Below are positions 61,001 to 64,000 of a stretch of DNA of 64,000 bases, piece by piece. The notes under the pieces are model-generated. The model was not told the origin of the DNA and searched no databases. It saw only the letters and a program-made list of their open reading frames with translations. Source of the DNA: Bretschneidera sinensis (Eukaryota; Streptophyta; Magnoliopsida; Brassicales; Akaniaceae); contig CM043699.1 in the NCBI GenBank assembly GCA_023935145.1, positions 111,457,036 through 111,521,035 of the forward strand. Reading direction: 5' to 3'. The translations under genes were made by a program, and so were the position numbers. Numbering within the stretch: the stretch's first letter is position 1; each line of letters starts with the position of its first letter.

Positions 61001-61777
61001 GAAATTCATAGCGCAATAGACATTTGATAGACAGTCCTAGGTAATTAAGTCCACACAGAAAAGGAGAAAAAAGTGCACATACATAACAGGTATTCTTGGG
61101 CTGTCTTCTCAATCACTAGTCTTAATTCCAATACCTCACTCAGCCACCATGCTTTTGAAATGTAGTATCGTCTAAGCTTTTGGCCTCGTGACTAATTTAA
61201 CAGGAAAGAGAAAGTCATGCGGTCTACTGTGATGCCCATGTTGTGAGAATACAAAGGCGGTTACATGATATAAGGGGCTGTAGGTGTATCTTTTTAGTTC
61301 GCTATGACCATGACCATACTGAGGTAAATGTATTGTATACACCATCGCACATGCACCCACTTTGAAGTTCACTTTTAGTTTATGATTGGTAGAGAGGAAA
61401 ACTTGAAGGAAATGGGAGAGGAAAGAAAGCGGGAGGATTGATGTTTTTTTTCCACGTGTACAAATTAAAATTCTTCCAAATCGGGAGGATTGGAGAATGG
61501 AAGCTGGAATAAATTTTGTTTCTTCTTTCCTCCTACTTTTTAATCATATTTACCAAACACATGATGGAAAACATCAACTCTCTTACTTTTCAATCATTTC
61601 GCTCTTATTTCCACTCTCTCTCTCTCCTTTCCACCCACTTTTCTTCTCTACAATCAGTCTTAATCCACACACCTTTTGGGTATGCAAGTACATATTGAAT
61701 TCAGTCGGATATTTCATTTCTTATGCTTATACCAGGAAAATGTTCAACTGAAGAGACTATGCTGCAGGCCTACATAG
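58016..61777 (+). CDS. SAWADEE homeodomain protein (SHH family), RNA-directed DNA methylation
   Basis: Coding exons are 58016-58066, 58274-58359, 58462-58507, 58797-58884, 59161-59224, 60046-60097, 60779-60922, 61204-61323 and 61736-61777, giving 230 residues. The N-terminal homeodomain-like part (residues about 8-80) includes [23 protein letters not shown] helices and [17 protein letters not shown]. The C-terminal SAWADEE domain (about 98-225) includes [37 protein letters not shown] and [14 protein letters not shown]. Cys186, His189, Cys203 and Cys205 fit the expected zinc site. In Arabidopsis the family member SHH1 reads H3K9 methylation with unmethylated H3K4 and recruits RNA polymerase IV for siRNA production. 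Which of SHH1 or SHH2 this is cannot be told here. Intron 1 is GC-AG (GCTGAG|GCAAGT). Confidence 0.92.
59669..59830. mobile_element. near-complete foldback MITE in an SHH intron
   Basis: The left arm AAATTCTTGCCTAGATGGGA, then GTCGTGGGAGATGCTTGGAC, is the near-perfect inverse of the right arm ending AGCATCTCCCATGACTCCGG then TCTAGGCAAGAATTT. Pairing extends with mismatches almost to the centre. Flanks ATTTTAAGG (59660-59668) and ATTTTAAAG (59831-59839) agree at 8 of 9 positions, which would suit a Mutator-type 9-bp duplication. No coding sequence is present. Confidence 0.75.
60260..60360 (-). mobile_element. SINE-like insert with 13-bp target duplication
   Basis: A 101-bp insert in the intron before the exon at 60779 is flanked by perfect GTATTTTGTAATG repeats (60247-60259 and 60361-60373). 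On the minus strand it ends AATTAAAAAAAGC, a short poly(A). It contains GGTTTGAGG, which resembles a polymerase III B box. It also has the near-palindrome CCCTGTCCACTTAATGGGCA followed by GGG. Confidence 0.65.
60519..60570 (+). other. tRNA-like remnant
   Basis: GGGGGTAGCTAGGAGAGCAC then TTGCTCTGCAGTCAGTGCC resembles the acceptor, D-arm and anticodon region of an alanine tRNA, with deletions in the D loop. No intact T arm or 3' acceptor strand follows. It is more likely part of a tRNA-derived SINE or an inserted tRNA fragment than a working gene. Confidence 0.35.
61385..61665. mobile_element. MITE-like element in the last SHH intron
   Basis: Purine-rich GGAAATGGGAGAGGAAAGAA on the left is mirrored by CTCTCTCTCTCCTTTCCACC on the right, with TTTACCAAACACATGATGG in between. 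It resembles the outer element in the AUGMIN1 intron near 10965. Exact ends are not clear. Confidence 0.35.
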
Positions 61778-62239
61778 CTCACCATAAATACCAAAGCAGG
61801 AATTTTGTATGGTTTAGAAGTGGAATTAGGCCTTTCTGTTGTAAAAAACCTATAAATCAACTTTGCTAGTACTTAATGAAAAAAACCTTTGCCAAAACAA
61901 GTAAAACAGAAGCATTTTGAGATATTAACTTTCTGTTACTTGCAGCAAAAGTATCGTGCCAAATTATGAAAAATATCATGCCATCTTGTTTGATTAAAGC
62001 AGCGCTAAAGTACTTGTTTCCAGCAGAAGCTTAAACCATGTCAAATATGTTAAAAAAAAAATTAGGCATAGTTCAGTATTTGGGCTTTGAGAAAGTAGCA
62101 AAAATTTAGATTAACCAAAGAAATAGTATCTTTCTTTCTTATAATTCTAACGCAGTGTTTTGGAGAATGGGAGGAAATGAGAAGGGATAATAAGATGGCT
62201 GTGTTCCTAAAGGATAGAGAAGGGTAAAGTATTTCCTTT
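61778..62239. other. 3' flank of the SHH gene
   Basis: This is presumed 3' UTR and downstream sequence. Around 62158-62235 GGAGAATGGGAGGAAATGAG then AAGGG looks like one end of the purine-rich MITE type seen in introns here, cut off by the hAT-like element. No gene is seen. Confidence 0.4.
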
Positions 62240-63916
62240 TAGAAGTGGCTCTCGAGCGGGTCGGGTTACGAGTCGTTTCGAGTTTGGATCATTTCAGGCT
62301 GGGGTCGTTTGAGGTTGTTCGAGTCTCGGGTCATTCAGGCTATAGGTATAGGTCATCTCGTGTCTTGGGTTGTGGGTCATCTTTGGTCTTGGATCATTCG
62401 GGTTGCAGTTCATCTCTGTTTGGGTCATCTCGGGTTTCGAGACGGTTTCGAGTTGACCTATCGGGTTGCAACATTTTTTTTAATTCGAGTTGACCCGCTA
62501 AGTTAGCTTATTTTTATCTTTTTTTAAATTTCAATGTAATTACTAATCAAGTTCATGTTAGCAATAATAAATGTAGAGAAACTTTGTTTTTAGTTTTTTT
62601 TTTGTTTGTTAATAACATAATATATTAAACATTAAGTTTACATCGTGATAAAATTCAATGCATATTCGAATCAATCGATATTTAGATTATAATCGGATAG
62701 TTGAATTATTTAACACATTTTTTAAAAATTATATTATAAAACTGTACTTTTTATTAAGGGATGATTTTACTTTTTTTTATAAAAAAAATACATGAAAATA
62801 AATTAAAATTTTAATATTTTTAAATAATTTATATAGCCTACTTGAAGAGTACTAACTTATAATATATATATATGCTTTAGGAAGTTATATTTAAGTTTCA
62901 TTTTATGGTTTTAAAAGTCGAATATTTTTTTAAAGCTAACGTGTGTTGTCAATCTTATATGTAATTATCTTATTTTCCTTCTCAAGTATGTGTTTCTTGA
63001 ATTATTAAAAGAGAATAGTATTCCATAAATGAAATGGGAAAAATAATCTCGATAACCATCTTCCTTGATAAAAAAATGTGTGTTTAGGAAGATTGTCAAA
63101 TAGGAGGAAGAAAATTTTCTTTAAGACATCTACCAAGATCCATTTATTAAAATTTAATTAAATCATGTAAATGTAATGTAATGTAAAAACAAATTCAATA
63201 AGATAAAACTTATCTTTTATCTACCAATATTATTTTTGTTAATTAAGATTTACTTTAAGTGTATTAAAGTGTGATTTTAAAAAGTACACAAAATCATCTC
63301 TCAAAAAACTAAATTAATAAAAAATAAATACCATCTAGGTCGGGCTTGACCCGTTTACTCTAAACCACAACTTATTTGAAACCCTAGAGGTATTTATCAT
63401 CAATATTTTATTTCTTAAATTTTGTTAAGAGCCTATATTTATTACCTGCATAGAACTAGTCAAAGTGATGTGTATGTTGCCATTATTCTCTCTCCATGTG
63501 AGGTCTTGAAATGGTTTTTTGAAAATATATATCTCAGTTCTCTCAAATTGAAGTAATACAATCATGTAAGGAAGATATATTTGAATTTGACCGTAAATAG
63601 TTATAAACTCCATAGTAGCAAAAATGAATTCAAACACCTCATTGGGAAAGCTGATTTTTGTCCATCAAAAATATTTTTGTTAAAAAATTTGGGTTAATTT
63701 TGGTTTTTGAGTCGGGTTGTTTCGAGTCAAGTCGGGTTCGAGTTCGGGTTCTCTCAGGTTTTAGGTCGTTTGAGTTCGGGTTATTTCTAGTCCGAGCCAT
63801 TTCGGTGTCTCGAGTTTGGGTCACTTTATTTTAATATGTTTTCAGATTTTTGGCAGGTTTGGTTTTCGGTTAATCGGGTCGGATTTTTTAGATTGGGTCA
63901 GATTTTGCCACCTCTA
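62240..63916. mobile_element. 1.68-kb hAT-like element, GGGTCGGGTT-rich
   Basis: The left end TAGAAGTGGCTCTCGAGCGG then GTCGGGTT is inverted at the right as ATTGGGTCAGATTTTGCCACCTCTA, so both ends read TAGA(A/G)GTGGC. The flanking 8-mers TTTCCTTT (62232-62239) and CTTCCTTC (63917-63924) agree at 6 of 8 positions, as in hAT target duplications. Both subterminal regions carry many GGGTC, TCGGGTT and TTTCGAG repeats. The AT-rich centre has no transposase frame. The end motif resembles that of 33415-34158. Confidence 0.65.
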
Positions 63917-64000
63917 CTTCCTTCAGGTGTTGTTTGTGGTCAGATTTAAGCTCACTTATTTAAATATGATCAATACAATTTTTGCGAGATTTAAGTAAAT

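Noticed and set aside
61497..61751. 84-residue frame in the last SHH intron
   Set aside because: It is inside a MITE-like element and crosses the acceptor of the last SHH exon.
62245..62493. 82-residue frame in the hAT-like element
   Set aside because: Produced by GGGTC/TTTCGAG repeats; the repeated Gly/Ser/Arg pattern is a repeat artefact.
1..64000. Biosynthetic or defence gene cluster
   Set aside because: The five gene families found (NAC, AUGMIN1, PF09713, CBL, SHH) are unrelated housekeeping or regulatory genes, with no pathway logic linking neighbours.

Overview
The window is nuclear DNA of a flowering plant, most likely a eudicot. It is AT-rich, its genes carry many GT-AG introns, all five recognisable gene families are plant nuclear families, and the spaces between genes are full of plant transposon debris. 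I modelled all exons by hand from splice signals and reading-frame continuity. The species cannot be told from the sequence alone.

Layout. Positions 1-936 are a long terminal repeat (LTR) cut by the window edge. A NAC transcription factor of the FEZ/ANAC094 type lies at 3970-5713 (+). AUGMIN subunit 1 lies at 8078-12008 (+), with nested inverted-repeat transposons in its last intron and a decayed copy of its last exon in its 3' UTR. The stretch 12.4-24.4 kb has no gene I can defend. It holds a solo LTR with perfect 5-bp target duplications (18436-19413), a LINE tail (20051-20260), a coding-empty Copia-like element (20509-21859) and MITE-like elements. Two tandem paralogues of the plant-specific family PF09713/TIGR01589 ('plant protein 1589') follow: copy A (24.5-31.2 kb) and copy B (37.8-43.3 kb). 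Between them are a hAT-like element and a decayed LINE ORF1. From 43.4 to 48.3 kb a LINE RNase H domain is split by a 4.2-kb terminal-inverted-repeat element that itself contains a LINE fragment and gene-like sequence. Chloroplast cystathionine beta-lyase lies at 49070-56348 (-), with 13 coding exons. A SAWADEE-homeodomain gene (SHH family, RNA-directed DNA methylation) lies divergently at 58016-61777 (+). The window ends in a 1.7-kb hAT-like element.

The five families form no known pathway or cluster; this is ordinary plant gene order. No complete novel system is visible. The most informative material is evolutionary. The A/B pair shows two insertion events, each with the empty site kept in the other copy, and B has an exon fusion plus a 2-nt frameshift that give it a new C-terminus. 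One transposon family appears both as a roughly 520-bp MITE and as a 4.2-kb cargo-bearing relative. A near-complete foldback sits inside an intron of a gene whose own family works in the small-RNA silencing pathway.
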